Source: Aurelia coerulea (Eukaryota; Cnidaria; Scyphozoa; Semaeostomeae; Ulmaridae). From it: a stretch of 64,000 bases of DNA. This document shows, piece after piece, positions 43,447 to 57,679 of the stretch. How positions within the stretch are numbered: the stretch's first letter is position 1; each line of letters starts with the position of its first letter. The notes under the pieces were generated by a model. The model searched no databases and had not been told where the DNA came from. It saw only the letters and a program-made list of their open reading frames with translations. The stretch lies in NCBI GenBank assembly GCA_039566865.1, contig CM076943.1, positions 39,564,663-39,628,662 on the forward strand, read 5' to 3'. The position numbers and the translations under genes were made by a program.

Positions 43447-44196
43447 TACAGGGTGTCCTAGAAAAATTTTTTGATTTTTGAATAAATGTTAGAAATTAAT
43501 GATAAAATTTACAGGCTCCTTGTTAGACAACCCTGTTCCTAAGATTTGAAATTAATTTTTGACGCTAGAGTCTTGCGAATTCGCTGAGAATTCACGGAGC
43601 TACAAGCTTTAGAAGTTCAAGTTTGCGCGAAAACTGAAACTAGACGCCCCTAACTGACTTGTTTTTCAAAAAGACGTCCTAAAATCGAGGTAAAAGAAGA
43701 CTGTTCAATGTTTTACCTCTTGTTGATATCAGGCGAACCAAATAGGACTTCCAAAATAAATTAATTCTTGTAACCGTTGCCAAACTTTACCTAAGAATAC
43801 AAGTATCCAAAAACATGGCATAAAACTTAATCGATGAGAGACGGGAACATCGCAAACTGTGCTCAACAGGATTCTTCCAAGCATCCATAACCTTGATTCA
43901 ATGTTAGAGAAAGCCAGTCTATCGAAAGCACTTTTTAAATTCCATTTGTACTTTGAATAAACGAGATATTATTTTCACAAAATAGGCAATTTTAGGAGCG
44001 TCTGGTTTCAGCTTTCGCACACACTTGAACTTCAAAACATCGTAACTCCTTGAATATTTGGCCGATTTGCTAGCTTCTGCTACCTAAAATTAATTCAAAA
44101 TGTCAGCAATGTGATTATTATATGGAGCCCGTTTTTATTTCCTTATATTTTAATATTTAATCAAACGTCGAACAATTATTTTGGGACACCCTGTAT
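43447..44196. mobile_element. foldback element, CAGGGTGTCC end type
   Basis: The ends ACAGGGTGTCCTAGAAAAATT and AATTATTTTGGGACACCCTGT are inverted. Arms share GGAGCTACAAGCTTTAGAAGTTCAAG at 43,598 (left) with its diverged complement near 44,030. A half-copy is present at 32,468-32,800. 750 bp. Confidence 0.88.
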
Positions 44197-44290
44197 ATAA
44201 GTATATAGGTAGGTGTATTCCTTCCGGTTTAATCGAGACCCCTTCCATAATGTTTTAATTCTTCAAACATAAAAACAAGAATTGAAACTT

Positions 44291-47200
44291 GATATCATAT
44301 GCATTGAAATATCATTCCTTCAATCCATTCATTGTTAAATAACAATATTTCTATGATGTCATATGCGCAAATATCCCTTGCTAGCGAATATATATTGCCT
44401 TCTCTTACAATATCCACCTGTCAAATCAATGATGTCACTGACGCAAAATAGTCTTCAGCAATCATTACCAACTAATAATATGTCCCATTACAAAATATGG
44501 TGCCATATATACATTTAAATATCTTTCCTTCAATCGATTCATTTCCTACTAAAAATGTTCCTACGATATTATTTTCGCAAAATATCCATTCAAGTGACCA
44601 TCTATTCCCTGCTCTTACAATATCCACCTGTCAAATCAATGAACTCACTGACGCAAAATAGTCTTCAGCAATCACTGCCAACTAGTAATGTAATATGTCC
44701 TATTCAAAAATATGATGTCATATAAATTCTAATCTCTTTGCTCCAATAGATTCATTTCCTAATAAAAATATCCTTATGATGTCATATATGCAAAATATCC
44801 ATTCTAGCAACTATCTATGGCCTGCTCTTACAACATCCACCTGTCACATCAATGATGTCACTGACGCAAAATAGTCTTCAGCATTTACTACCAACTAATA
44901 ATACGTTCCAATCAAAAATATGATGTCACATGCATTCAAATATCTTTGCTTGAATAGATTCATTTTGTAATAAAAATATCCCTATGATGTCTTATATGGA
45001 AAATATCCATTCTAGCAACTATCTATGGCCTGCTCTTACAATATCCACCTGTCACATCAATGAACTCACTGACGCAAAATAGTCTTCAGCATTTACTACC
45101 AACTAATAATATGTTCCAATCATAAAATATGATGTCATATACATTTAAATGTCTTTGCTGCAATCGATTCATTTCCTAATAAAACTATTCTTATGATGTC
45201 ATATTCACAAAATATCCATTCAAGTGACCATCTATTGCCTACTCTTACAATATCCACCTGTCAAATCAATGAACTCACTGACGCAAAATAGTCTTCAGCA
45301 TTTACTACCAACTAATAATATGTTCCAATCATAAAATATGATGTCATATACATTTAAATGTCTTTGCTGCAATCGATTCATTTCCTAATAAAACTATTCT
45401 TATGATGTCATATTCACAAAATATCCATTCAAGTGACCATCTATTGCCTGCTCTTACAATATCCACCTGTCAAATCAATGAACTCACTGACGCAAAATAG
45501 TCTTCAGCATTTACTACCAACTAATAATATGTTCCAATCATAAAATATGATGTCATATACATTTAAATGTCTTTGCTGCAATCGATTCATTTCCTAATAA
45601 AACTATTCTTATGATGTCATATTCACAAAATATCCATTCAAGTGACCATCTATTGCCTACTCTTACAATATCCCCCTGTCAAATCAATGAACTCACTGAC
45701 GCAAAATAGTCTTCAGCATTTACTACCAACTAATAATATGTTCCAATCATAAAATATGATGTCATATACATTTAAATGTCTTTGCTGCAATCGATTCATT
45801 TCCTAATAAAACTATTCTTATGATGTCATATTCACAAAATATCCATTCAAGTGACCATCTATTGCCTACTCTTACAATATCCCCCTGTCAAATCAATGAA
45901 CTCACTGACGCAAAATAGTCTTCAGCATTTACTACCAACTAATAATATGTTCCAATCATAAAATATGATGTCATATACATTTAAATGTCTTTGCTGCAAT
46001 CGATTCATTTCCTAATAAAAATATCCCTATGATGTCATATTCACAAAATATCCATTCAAGTGACCATCTATTGCCTGCTCTTACAATATCCACCTGTCAA
46101 ATCAATGAACTCACTGACGCAAAATAGTCTTCAGCATTTACTACCAACTAATAATATGTTCCAATCATAAAATATGATGTCATATACATTTAAATGTCTT
46201 TGCTGCAATCGATTCATTTCCTAATAAAACTATTCTTATGATGTCATATTCACAAAATATCCATTCAAGTGACCATCTATTGCCTACTCTTACAATATCC
46301 CCCTGTCAAATCAATGAACTCACTGACGCAAAATAGTCTTCAGCATTTACTACCAACTAATAATATGTTCCAATCATAAAATATGATGTCATATACATTT
46401 AAATGTCTTTGCTGCAATCGATTCATTTCCTAATAAAAATATCCCTATGATGTCATATTCACAAAATATCCATTCAAGTGACCATCTATTGCCTACTCTT
46501 ACAATATCCCCCTGTCAAATCAATGAACTCACTGACGCAAAATAGTCTTCAGCATTTACTACCAACTAATAATATGTTCCAATCATAAAATATGATGTCA
46601 TATACATTTAAATATCTTTGCTTCAATCGATTCATTTCCTAATAAAACTATTCTTATGATGTCATATTCACAAAATATCCATTCAAGTGACCATCTATTG
46701 CCTACTCTTACAATATCCACCTGTCAAATCAATGAACTCACTGACGCAAAATAGTCTTCAGCATTTACTACCAACTAATAATATGTTCCAATCATAAAAT
46801 ATGATGTCATATACATTTAAATGTCTTTGCTGCAATCGATTCATTTCCTAATAAAACTATTCTTATGATGTCATATTCACAAAATATCCATTCAAGTGAC
46901 CATCTATTGCCTACTCTTACAATATCCCCCTGTCAAATCAATGAACTCACTGACGCAAAATAGTCTTCAGCATTTACTACCAACTAATAATATGTTCCAA
47001 TCATAAAATATGATGTCATATACATTTAAATGTCTTTGCTGCAATCGATTCATTTCCTAATAAAACTATTCTTATGATGTCATATTCACAAAATATCCAT
47101 TCAAGTGACCATCTATTGCCTACTCTTACAATATCCACCTGTCAAATCAATGAACTCCCTGACGCAAAATAGTCTTCAGCATTTACTACCAACTAATAAT

Positions 47201-50200
47201 ATGTTCCAATCATAAAATATGATGTCATATACATTTAAATGTCTTTGCTGCAATCGATTCATTTCCTAATAAAACTATTCTTATGATGTCATATTCACAA
47301 AATATCCATTCAAGTGACCATCTATTGCCTACTCTTACAATATCCCCCTGTCAAATCAATGAACTCACTGACGCAAAATAGTCTTCAGCATTTACTACCA
47401 ACTAATAATATATTCCAATCATAAAATATGATGTCATATACATTTAAATGTCTTTGCTGCAATCGATTCATTTCCTAATAAAAATATCCCTATGATGTCA
47501 TATTCACAAAATATCCATTCAAGTGACCATCTATTGCCTGCTCTTACAATATCCACCTGTCAAATCAATGAACTCACTGACGCAAAATAGTCTTCAGCAT
47601 TTACTACCAACTAATAATATGTTCCAATCATAAAATATGATGTCATATACATTTAAATGTCTTTGCTGCAATCGATTCATTTCCTAATAAAACTATTCTT
47701 ATGATGTCATATTCACAAAATATCCATTCAAGTGACCATCTATTGCCTGCTCTTACAATATCCACCTGTCAAATCAATGAACTCACTGACGCAAAATAGT
47801 CTTCAGCAATTACTGCCAACTAATAATATGTTCTAATCAAAAATATGATGTCATATACATTTAAATATCTTTGCTTCAATCGATTCATTTCCTAATAAAA
47901 ATATCCCTATGATGTCATATTCACAAAATATCCATTCAAGTGACCATCTATTGCCTGCTCTTACAATATCCACCTGTCAAATCAATGAACTCACTGACGC
48001 AAAATAGTCTTCAGCATTTACTACCAACTAATAATATGTTCCAATCATAAAATATGATGTCATATACATTTAAATGTCTTTGCTGCAATCGATTCATTTC
48101 CTAATAAAACTATTCTTATGATGTCATATTCACAAAATATCCATTCAAGTGACCATCTATTGCCTGCTCTTACAATATCCCCCTGTCAAATCAATGAACT
48201 CACTGACGCAAAATAGTCTTCAGCATTTACTACCAACTAATAATATGTTCCAATCATAAAATATGATGTCATATACATTTAAATGTCTTTTGCTGCAATC
48301 GATTCATTTCCTAATAAAACTATTCTTATGATGTCATATTCACAAAATATCCATTCTAGTGACCATCTATTGCCTACTCTTACAATATCCCCCTGTCAAA
48401 TCAATGAACTCACTGACGCAAAATAGTCTTCAGCATTTACTACCAACTAATAATATGTTCCAATCATAAAATATGATGTCATATACATTTAAATGTCTTT
48501 GCTGCAATCGATTCATTTCCTAATAAAACTATTCTTATGATGTCATATTCACAAAATATCCATTCTAGTGACCATCTATTGCCTACTCTTACAATATCCC
48601 CCTGTCAAATCAATGAACTCACTGACGCAAAATAGTCTTCAGCATTTACTACCAACTAATAATATGTTCCAATCATAAAATATGATGTCATATACATTTA
48701 AATGTCTTTGCTGCAATCGATTCATTTCCTAATAAAACTATTCTTATGATGTCATATTCACAAAATATCCATTCAAGTGACCATCTATTGCCTACTCTTA
48801 CAATATCCACCTGTCAAATCAATGATGTCACTGACGCAAAATAGTCTTCAGCAATTACTGCCAACTAATAATATGTTCTAATCAAAAATATGATGTCATA
48901 TACATTTAAATATCTTTGCTTCAATCGATTCATTTCCTAATAAAACTATTCTTATGATGTCATATTCGCAAAATATCCCCTGCTAGTGACTATCTATGGC
49001 CCGCTCTTACAATATCCACCTGTCACATCAATGATGTCACTGACGCAAAATAGTCTTCAGCAATTACTGCCAACTAATAATATGTTCTAATCAAAAATAT
49101 GATGTCATATACATTTAAATATCTTTGCTTCAATCGATTCATTTCTTAATAAAACTATTCTTATGATGTCATATTCACAAAATATCCCCTGCTAGTGACT
49201 ATCTATGGCCTGCTCTTACAATATCCACCTGTCACATCAATGATGTCACTGACGCAAAATAGTCTTCAGCAATTACTGCCAACTAATAATATGTTCTAAT
49301 CAAAAATATGATGTCATATACATTTAAATATCTTTGCTTCAATCGATTCATTTCCTAATAAAACTATTCTTATGATGTCATATTCACAAAATATCCATTC
49401 AAGTGACCATCTATTGCCTACTCTTACAATATCCCCCTGTCAAATCAATGAACTCACTGACGCAAAATAGTCTTCAGCATTTACTACCAACTAATAATAT
49501 GTTCCAATCATAAAATATGATGTCATATACATTTAAATATCTTTGCTTCAATCGATTCATTTCCTAATAAAACTATTCTTATGATGTCATATTCACAAAA
49601 TATCCATTCAAGTGACCATCTATTGCCTACTCTTACAATATCCACCTGTCAAATCAATGAACTCACTGACGCAAAATAGTCTTCAGCATTTACTACCAAC
49701 TAATAATATGTTCCAATCATAAAATATGATGTCATATACATTTAAATGTCTTTGCTGCAATCGATTCATTTCCTAATAAAACTATTCTTATGATGTCATA
49801 TTCACAAAATATCCATTCAAGTGACCATCTATTGCCTACTCTTACAATATCCCCCTGTCAAATCAATGAACTCACTGACGCAAAATAGTCTTCAGCATTT
49901 ACTACCAACTAATAATATGTTCCAATCATAAAATATGATGTCATATACATTTAAATGTCTTTGCTGCAATCGATTCATTTCCTAATAAAACTATTCTTAT
50001 GATGTCATATTCACAAAATATCCATTCAAGTGACCATCTATTGCCTACTCTTACAATATCCACCTGTCAAATCAATGAACTCCCTGACGCAAAATAGTTT
50101 TCAGCATTTACTACCAACTAATAATATGTTCCAATCATAAAATATGATGTCATATACATTTAAATGTCTTTGCTGCAATCGATTCATTTCCTAATAAAAC

Positions 50201-53200
50201 TATTCTTATGATGTCATATTCACAAAATATCCATTCAAGTGACCATCTATTGCCTACTCTTACAATATCCCCCTGTCAAATCAATGAACTCACTGACGCA
50301 AAATAGTCTTCAGCATTTACTACCAACTAATAATATGTTCCAATCATAAAATATGATGTCATATACATTTAAATGTCTTTGCTGCAATCGATTCATTTCC
50401 TAATAAAAATATCCCTATGATGTCATATTCACAAAATATCCATTCAAGTGACCATCTATTGCCTGCTCTTACAATATCCACCTGTCAAATCAATGAACTC
50501 ACTGACGCAAAATAGTCTTCAGCATTTACTACCAACTAATAATATGTTCCAATCATAAAATATGATGTCATATACATTTAAATGTCTTTGCTGCAATCGA
50601 TTCATTTCCTAATAAAACTATTCTTATGATGTCATATTCACAAAATATCCATTCAAGTGACCATCTATTGCCTGCTCTTACAATATCCCCCTGTCAAATC
50701 AATGAACTCACTGACGCAAAATAGTCTTCAGCAATTACTGCCAACTAATAATATGTTCTAATCAAAAATATGATGTCATATACATTTAAATATCTTTGCT
50801 TCAATCGATTCATTTCCTAATAAAAATATCCCTATGATGTCATATTCACAAAATATCCATTCAAGTGACCATCTATTGCCTGCTCTTACAATATCCACCT
50901 GTCAAATCAATGAACTCACTGACGCAAAATAGTCTTCAGCATTTACTACCAACTAATAATATGTTCCAATCATAAAATATGATGTCATATACATTTAAAT
51001 GTCTTTGCTGCAATCGATTCATTTCCTAATAAAACTATTCTTATGATGTCATATTCACAAAATATCCATTCAAGTGACCATCTATTGCCTGCTCTTACAA
51101 TATCCCCCTGTCAAATCAATGAACTCACTGACGCAAAATAGTCTTCAGCATTTACTACCAACTAATAATATGTTCCAATCATAAAATATGATGTCATATA
51201 CATTTAAATGTCTTTTGCTGCAATCGATTCATTTCCTAATAAAACTATTCTTATGATGTCATATTCACAAAATATCCATTCTAGTGACCATCTATTGCCT
51301 ACTCTTACAATATCCCCCTGTCAAATCAATGAACTCACTGACGCAAAATAGTCTTCAGCATTTACTACCAACTAATAATATGTTCCAATCATAAAATATG
51401 ATGTCATATACATTTAAATGTCTTTGCTGCAATCGATTCATTTCCTAATAAAACTATTCTTATGATGTCATATTCACAAAATATCCATTCTAGTGACCAT
51501 CTATTGCCTACTCTTACAATATCCCCCTGTCAAATCAATGAACTCACTGACGCAAAATAGTCTTCAGCATTTACTACCAACTAATAATATGTTCCAATCA
51601 TAAAATATGATGTCATATACATTTAAATGTCTTTGCTGCAATCGATTCATTTCCTAATAAAACTATTCTTATGATGTCATATTCACAAAATATCCATTCA
51701 AGTGACCATCTATTGCCCACTCTTACAATATCCACCTGTCAAATCAATGATGTCACTGACGCAAAATAGTCTTCAGCAATTACTGCCAACTAATAATATG
51801 TTCTAATCAAAAATATGATGTCATATACATTTAAATATCTTTGCTTCAATCGATTCATTTCCTAATAAAACTATTCTTATGATGTCATATTCACAAAATA
51901 TCCATTCTAGTGACCATCTATTGCCTACTCTTACAATATCCCCCTGTCAAATCAATGAACTCACTGACGCAAAATAGTCTTCAGCATTTACTACCAACTA
52001 ATAATATGTTCCAATCATAAAATATGATGTCATATACATTTAAATGTCTTTGCTGCAATCGATTCATTTCCTAATAAAACTATTCTTATGATGTCATATT
52101 CACAAAATATCCATTCTAGTGACCATCTATTGCCTACTCTTACAATATCCCCCTGTCAAATCAATGAACTCACTGACGCAAAATAGTCTTCAGCATTTAC
52201 TACCAACTAATGATATGTTCCAATCATAAAATATGATGTCATATACATTTAAATGTCTTTGCTGCAATCGATTCATTTCCTAATAAAACTATTCTTATGA
52301 TGTCATATTCACAAAATATCCATTCAAGTGACCATCTATTGCCTACTCTTACAATATCCACCTGTCAAATCAATGATGTCACTGACGCAAAATAGTCTTC
52401 AGCAATTACTGCCAACTAATAATATGTTCTAATCAAAAATATGATGTCATATACATTTAAATATCTTTGCTTCAATCGATTCATTTCCTAATAAAACTAT
52501 TCTTATGATGTCATATTCGCAAAATATCCCCTGCTAGTGACTATCTATGGCCCGCTCTTACAATATCCACCTGTCACATCAATGATGTCACTGACGCAAA
52601 ATAGTCTTCAGCAATTACTGCCAACTAATAATATGTTCTAATCAAAAATATGATGTCATATACATTTAAATATCTTTGCTTCAATCGATTCATTTCTTAA
52701 TAAAACTATTCTTATGATGTCATATTCACAAAATATCCCCTGCTAGTGACTATCTATGGCCTGCTCTTACAATATCCACCTGTCACATCAATGATGTCAC
52801 TGACGCAAAATAGTCTTCAGCAATTACTGCCAACTAATAATATGTTCTAATCAAAAATATGATGTCATATACATTTAAATATCTTTGCTTCAATCGATTC
52901 ATTTCCTAATAAAACTATTCTTATGATGTCATATTCACAAAATATCCATTCAAGTGACCATCTATTGCCTACTCTTACAATATCCCCCTGTCAAATCAAT
53001 GAACTCACTGACGCAAAATAGTCTTCAGCATTTACTACCAACTAATAATATGTTCCAATCATAAAATATGATGTCATATACATTTAAATATCTTTGCTTC
53101 AATCGATTCATTTCCTAATAAAACTATTCTTATGATGTCATATTCACAAAATATCCATTCAAGTGACCATCTATTGCCTACTCTTACAATATCCACCTGT

Positions 53201-56200
53201 CAAATCAATGAACTCACTGACGCAAAATAGTCTTCAGCATTTACTACCAACTAATAATATGTTCCAATCATAAAATATGATGTCATATACATTTAAATGT
53301 CTTTGCTGCAATCGATTCATTTCCTAATAAAACTATTCTTATGATGTCATATTCACAAAATATCCATTCAAGTGACCATCTATTGCCTACTCTTACAATA
53401 TCCCCCTGTCAAATCAATGAACTCACTGACGCAAAATAGTCTTCAGCATTTACTACCAACTAATAATATGTTCCAATCATAAAATATGATGTCATATACA
53501 TTTAAATGTCTTTGCTGCAATCGATTCATTTCCTAATAAAACTATTCTTATGATGTCATATTCACAAAATATCCATTCAAGTGACCATCTATTGCCTACT
53601 CTTACAATATCCACCTGTCAAATCAATGAACTCCCTGACGCAAAATAGTCTTCAGCATTTACTACCAACTAATAATATGTTCCAATCATAAAATATGATG
53701 TCATATACATTTAAATGTCTTTGCTGCAATCGATTCATTTCCTAATAAAACTATTCTTATGATGTCATATTCACAAAATATCCATTCAAGTGACCATCTA
53801 TTGCCTACTCTTACAATATCCCCCTGTCAAATCAATGAACTCACTGACGCAAAATAGTCTTCAGCATTTACTACCAACTAATAATATGTTCCAATCATAA
53901 AATATGATGTCATATACATTTAAATGTCTTTGCTGCAATCGATTCATTTCCTAATAAAAATATCCCTATGATGTCATATTCACAAAATATCCATTCAAGT
54001 GACCATCTATTGCCTGCTCTTACAATATCCACCTGTCAAATCAATGAACTCACTGACGCAAAATAGTCTTCAGCATTTACTACCAACTAATAATATGTTC
54101 CAATCATAAAATATGATGTCATATACATTTAAATGTCTTTGCTGCAATCGATTCATTTCCTAATAAAACTATTCTTATGATGTCATATTCACAAAATATC
54201 CATTCAAGTGACCATCTATTGCCTGCTCTTACAATATCCCCCTGTCAAATCAATGAACTCACTGACGCAAAATAGTCTTCAGCAATTACTGCCAACTAAT
54301 AATATGTTCTAATCAAAAATATGATGTCATATACATTTAAATATCTTTGCTTCAATCGATTCATTTCCTAATAAAAATATCCCTATGATGTCATATTCAC
54401 AAAATATCCATTCAAGTGACCATCTATTGCCTGCTCTTACAATATCCACCTGTCAAATCAATGAACTCACTGACGCAAAATAGTCTTCAGCATTTACTAC
54501 CAACTAATAATATGTTCCAATCATAAAATATGATGTCATATACATTTAAATGTCTTTGCTGCAATCGATTCATTTCCTAATAAAACTATTCTTATGATGT
54601 CATATTCACAAAATATCCATTCAAGTGACCATCTATTGCCTGCTCTTACAATATCCCCCTGTCAAATCAATGAACTCACTGACGCAAAATAGTCTTCAGC
54701 ATTTACTACCAACTAATAATATGTTCCAATCATAAAATATGATGTCATATACATTTAAATGTCTTTTGCTGCAATCGATTCATTTCCTAATAAAACTATT
54801 CTTATGATGTCATATTCACAAAATATCCATTCTAGTGACCATCTATTGCCTACTCTTACAATATCCCCCTGTCAAATCAATGAACTCACTGACGCAAAAT
54901 AGTCTTCAGCATTTACTACCAACTAATAATATGTTCCAATCATAAAATATGATGTCATATACATTTAAATGTCTTTGCTGCAATCGATTCATTTCCTAAT
55001 AAAACTATTCTTATGATGTCATATTCACAAAATATCCATTCTAGTGACCATCTATTGCCTACTCTTACAATATCCCCCTGTCAAATCAATGAACTCACTG
55101 ACGCAAAATAGTCTTCAGCATTTACTACCAACTAATAATATGTTCCAATCATAAAATATGATGTCATATACATTTAAATGTCTTTGCTGCAATCGATTCA
55201 TTTCCTAATAAAACTATTCTTATGATGTCATATTCACAAAATATCCATTCAAGTGACCATCTATTGCCTACTCTTACAATATCCACCTGTCAAATCAATG
55301 ATGTCACTGACGCAAAATAGTCTTCAGCAATTACTGCCAACTAATAATATGTTCTAATCAAAAATATGATGTCATATACATTTAAATATCTTTGCTTCAA
55401 TCGATTCATTTCCTAATAAAACTATTCTTATGATGTCATATTCGCAAAATATCCCCTGCTAGTGACTATCTATGGCCCGCTCTTACAATATCCACCTGTC
55501 ACATCAATGATGTCACTGACGCAAAATAGTCTTCAGCAATTACTGCCAACTAATAATATGTTCTAATCAAAAATATGATGTCATATACATTTAAATATCT
55601 TTGCTTCAATCGATTCATTTCTTAATAAAACTATTCTTATGATGTCATATTCACAAAATATCCCCTGCTAGTGACTATCTATGGCCTGCTCTTACAATAT
55701 CCACCTGTCACATCAATGATGTCACTGACGCAAAATAGTCTTCAGCAATTACTGCCAACTAATAATATGTTCTAATCAAAAATATGATGTCATATACATT
55801 TAAATATCTTTGCTTCAATCGATTCATTTCCTAATAAAACTATTCTTATGATGTCATATTCGCAAAATATCCCCTGCTAGTGACTATCTATGGCCCGCTC
55901 TTACAATATCCACCTGTAACATCAATGATGTCACTGACGCAAAATAGTCTTCAGCAATTACTGCCAACTAATAATATGTTCTAATCAAAAATATGATGTC
56001 ATATACATTCAAATATCTTTGCTTCAATAGATTCATTTCCTACTAAAAATGTTCCTATGATTTTATATTCGTAAAATATCCATCCTAGTGAACATCTATT
56101 GCCTGCTCTTACAATATCCCCCTGTCAAATCAATGAACTCACTGACGCAAAATAGTCTTCAGCGATCAGTACCAACTAATAATATGTCCTAATCAAAAAT

Positions 56201-56246
56201 ATGATGTCATATATACATTTAAATATCTTTCCTTCAATCGATTCAT
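44291..56246. repeat. 209-bp satellite array, about 57 copies, with higher-order structure
   Basis: The period is 209 bp (variants 208 and 210). Each unit contains AATATGATGTCATATAC, TTTGCTGCAATCGATTCATT, CTTATGATGTCATATTC, AATATCCATTCAAGTGACC, CCTACTCTTACAATATCC, ACTCACTGACGCAAAATAG and CCAACTAATAATATGTTC. Units at both edges (44.3-45.2 and 55.5-56.2 kb) are more diverged. Rare markers recur at fixed spacing: AACTCCCTGACG at 47,152, 50,077 and 53,628, and an extra T (TCTTTTGCTGC) near 48,286, 51,211 and 54,763. Both give offsets of about 2,926 and 3,551 bp, i.e. blocks of 14 and 17 units. No gene is present in these 12 kb. Confidence 0.98.
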
Positions 56247-56640
56247 GATGTTGTGGTGTTGTGATGATGATGTTGTGAACCAGCTATGTGTGTGTCAGAC
56301 CTGAGTGTCAGTGTAATGCTTGCCGATTTGAAAATGGCTAAACAATGCCCTGTATCTTTCATTGAAATATTTAGCCACTGTATCAAATGTATCATATATG
56401 TGTGTATTTATATGTAGATATATACAAAATGGAATGATAATGTGCAAAAAAGATTTCATAAATCATGTAATATTTACTTTTATTATAGTGTTTAGTTTAT
56501 TTATGTATATATTCGATTTACATTTAGATTAGTTACTTTATTATATGTAGTAGCTAGAGAAAAGATCGAATTGAAATAAGTTAAAACAAAAACAAACAAC
56601 AAACAAACAACAAAAATGAACAGAACAGAATGGAGATTGT
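56247..56640 (+). pseudogene. LINE C-terminal tail and 3' UTR
   Basis: 56,282-56,341 encodes RPECQCNACRFENG and a stop, the cysteine-rich C-terminus also seen at 9,985-10,209. About 250 bp of AT-rich 3' UTR follow, then an A-rich tail (AAAACAAAAACAAACAACAAAC) near 56,583-56,612. The fragment starts directly where the satellite ends. Confidence 0.8.
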
Positions 56641-56779
56641 TTGTTCAGAGGATCGCCAGAAGTAGCCAGCGACTGGATGGTACCTAACGCAAGGCCTACT
56701 TTAAAAATTATTTTCAAGGTCTAAAATAAGCTTACTAAGGATGAACAATATCCACATATATTACAAGACAAAAACAGAA

Positions 56780-57145
56780 GAGGCCCTCACAGAAGCCCAG
56801 GACGGCGAGCAGGCCGCCCCCCGGAGACGGCAGACGAGGGAGCTCCCCGATGCAGACAACAAACCGCCACGGCCGCAGCGAAAGAAGCCACCCACGAACC
56901 ACCGCATCCAGCACCAACCAACGGGAAGACAAGAAAGACCCACAGCGCAGGAGCCTCTCCATGCTACAAGCCCCCTTCATCCCCCATAGGCTCATCAAAC
57001 GATACCGAGCGCGAAGCACCAAGGACAACCGTCACCACAACCCCAATGCAGCACCCGCACCACGAGGAGGACCCTCGCACAGCGCACTCGCCGCCCCCAG
57101 AGCAGTCGCGAGCCACCCCTGGCCCCCACGAGAAGGCATGCAAAC
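56780..57145 (+). other. GC-rich island of unknown nature
   Basis: This 360-bp stretch is far richer in G+C than anything around it and lacks stops in one plus-strand frame (from 56,850), giving an Arg/Pro/His-rich peptide (RRRQTRELPDADNKPPRPQ in another frame). Low-complexity composition explains the open frames on both strands. It could be the 5' part of a retroelement or a CpG-rich exon; I recognise no domain. Confidence 0.4.
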
Positions 57146-57204
57146 GTCTATCCTGTCAGGAACCCAACTTTCGGCTTGCTTTCCAATGGCTCGATTTTGG
57201 TCAA

Positions 57205-57410
57205 CCAATCACAGTATCCCGAGCGCAGTGAATGATTTGATTGTATCGGAAACGTTGAAAATTGTATACAAATGTTCAAATGGTGAGGCTCCCTCGTATC
57301 TTGCATGCCTGTTCGACAGGTTGTCAGAAACTAGCACTCGGGAACTTCGTAACACTGAAACCGATCTCTGTGTCCTGTTTCTACATAGGTATATCAGTGA
57401 ACAGACTGTA
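57205..57410 (+). pseudogene. LINE reverse transcriptase C-terminal fragment
   Basis: LKIVYKCSNGEAPSYLACLF then DRLSETSTRELRNTETDL is the post-thumb region of CR1-like LINEs, the same block as the VYKSINNLAPDYLSEML part of the copy at 3.5-3.9 kb. It is truncated after LCVLF and runs into a palindromic element. It is in frame with the GC-rich island upstream, giving a chimeric 206-codon frame that is probably accidental. Confidence 0.8.
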
Positions 57411-57426
57411 GCTTTGGTTTCTTTGG

Positions 57427-57645
57427 TTCCTTGTGATCTGGATTACGAAAACAACAGCTGTGTAATTTGATACAGATTACATCATCATTGCGGTCGGCCT
57501 GCTATTGTTGCAGTAGGAAAACATTTTGTCATGTGAGAGCTCTTATCTCATTGGCTGCGGTTTGAACAATAGCAGGCCGACGGCAATGATGATGTAATCT
57601 GTATCAATTTACACAGCTGTTGTTTTCATAATCCAGATCAAGGGA
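57427..57645. mobile_element. short palindromic element
   Basis: Arms of about 80 bp: GATCTGGATTACGAAAACAA, CAGCTGTGTAA, GATACAGATTACATCATCAT and GGCCTGCTATTGTT on the left are repeated inverted on the right, ending ATCCAGATCAAGGGA. Loop of about 45 bp. The stop of the chimeric frame upstream falls in its left arm. Confidence 0.9.
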
Positions 57646-57679
57646 GCCTACCTTGTGGGAACTGTTTTTATTCCCAGTA

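Noticed and set aside
44291..56246. Regular direct repeats resembling a CRISPR array
   Set aside because: Units are 209 bp and contiguous, without unique spacers or cas genes; the sequence is eukaryotic satellite DNA.
1..56246. Common origin of the 178-bp and 209-bp satellites
   Set aside because: They share TCGATTC and CAAGTGACC in the same order, but the spacing differs (about 64 and 57 bp) and no other similarity is visible; chance is enough.
56735..57028. 97-codon minus-strand gene in the GC-rich island
   Set aside because: High GC makes stops rare on both strands; no motif, and it overlaps an equally open plus-strand frame.
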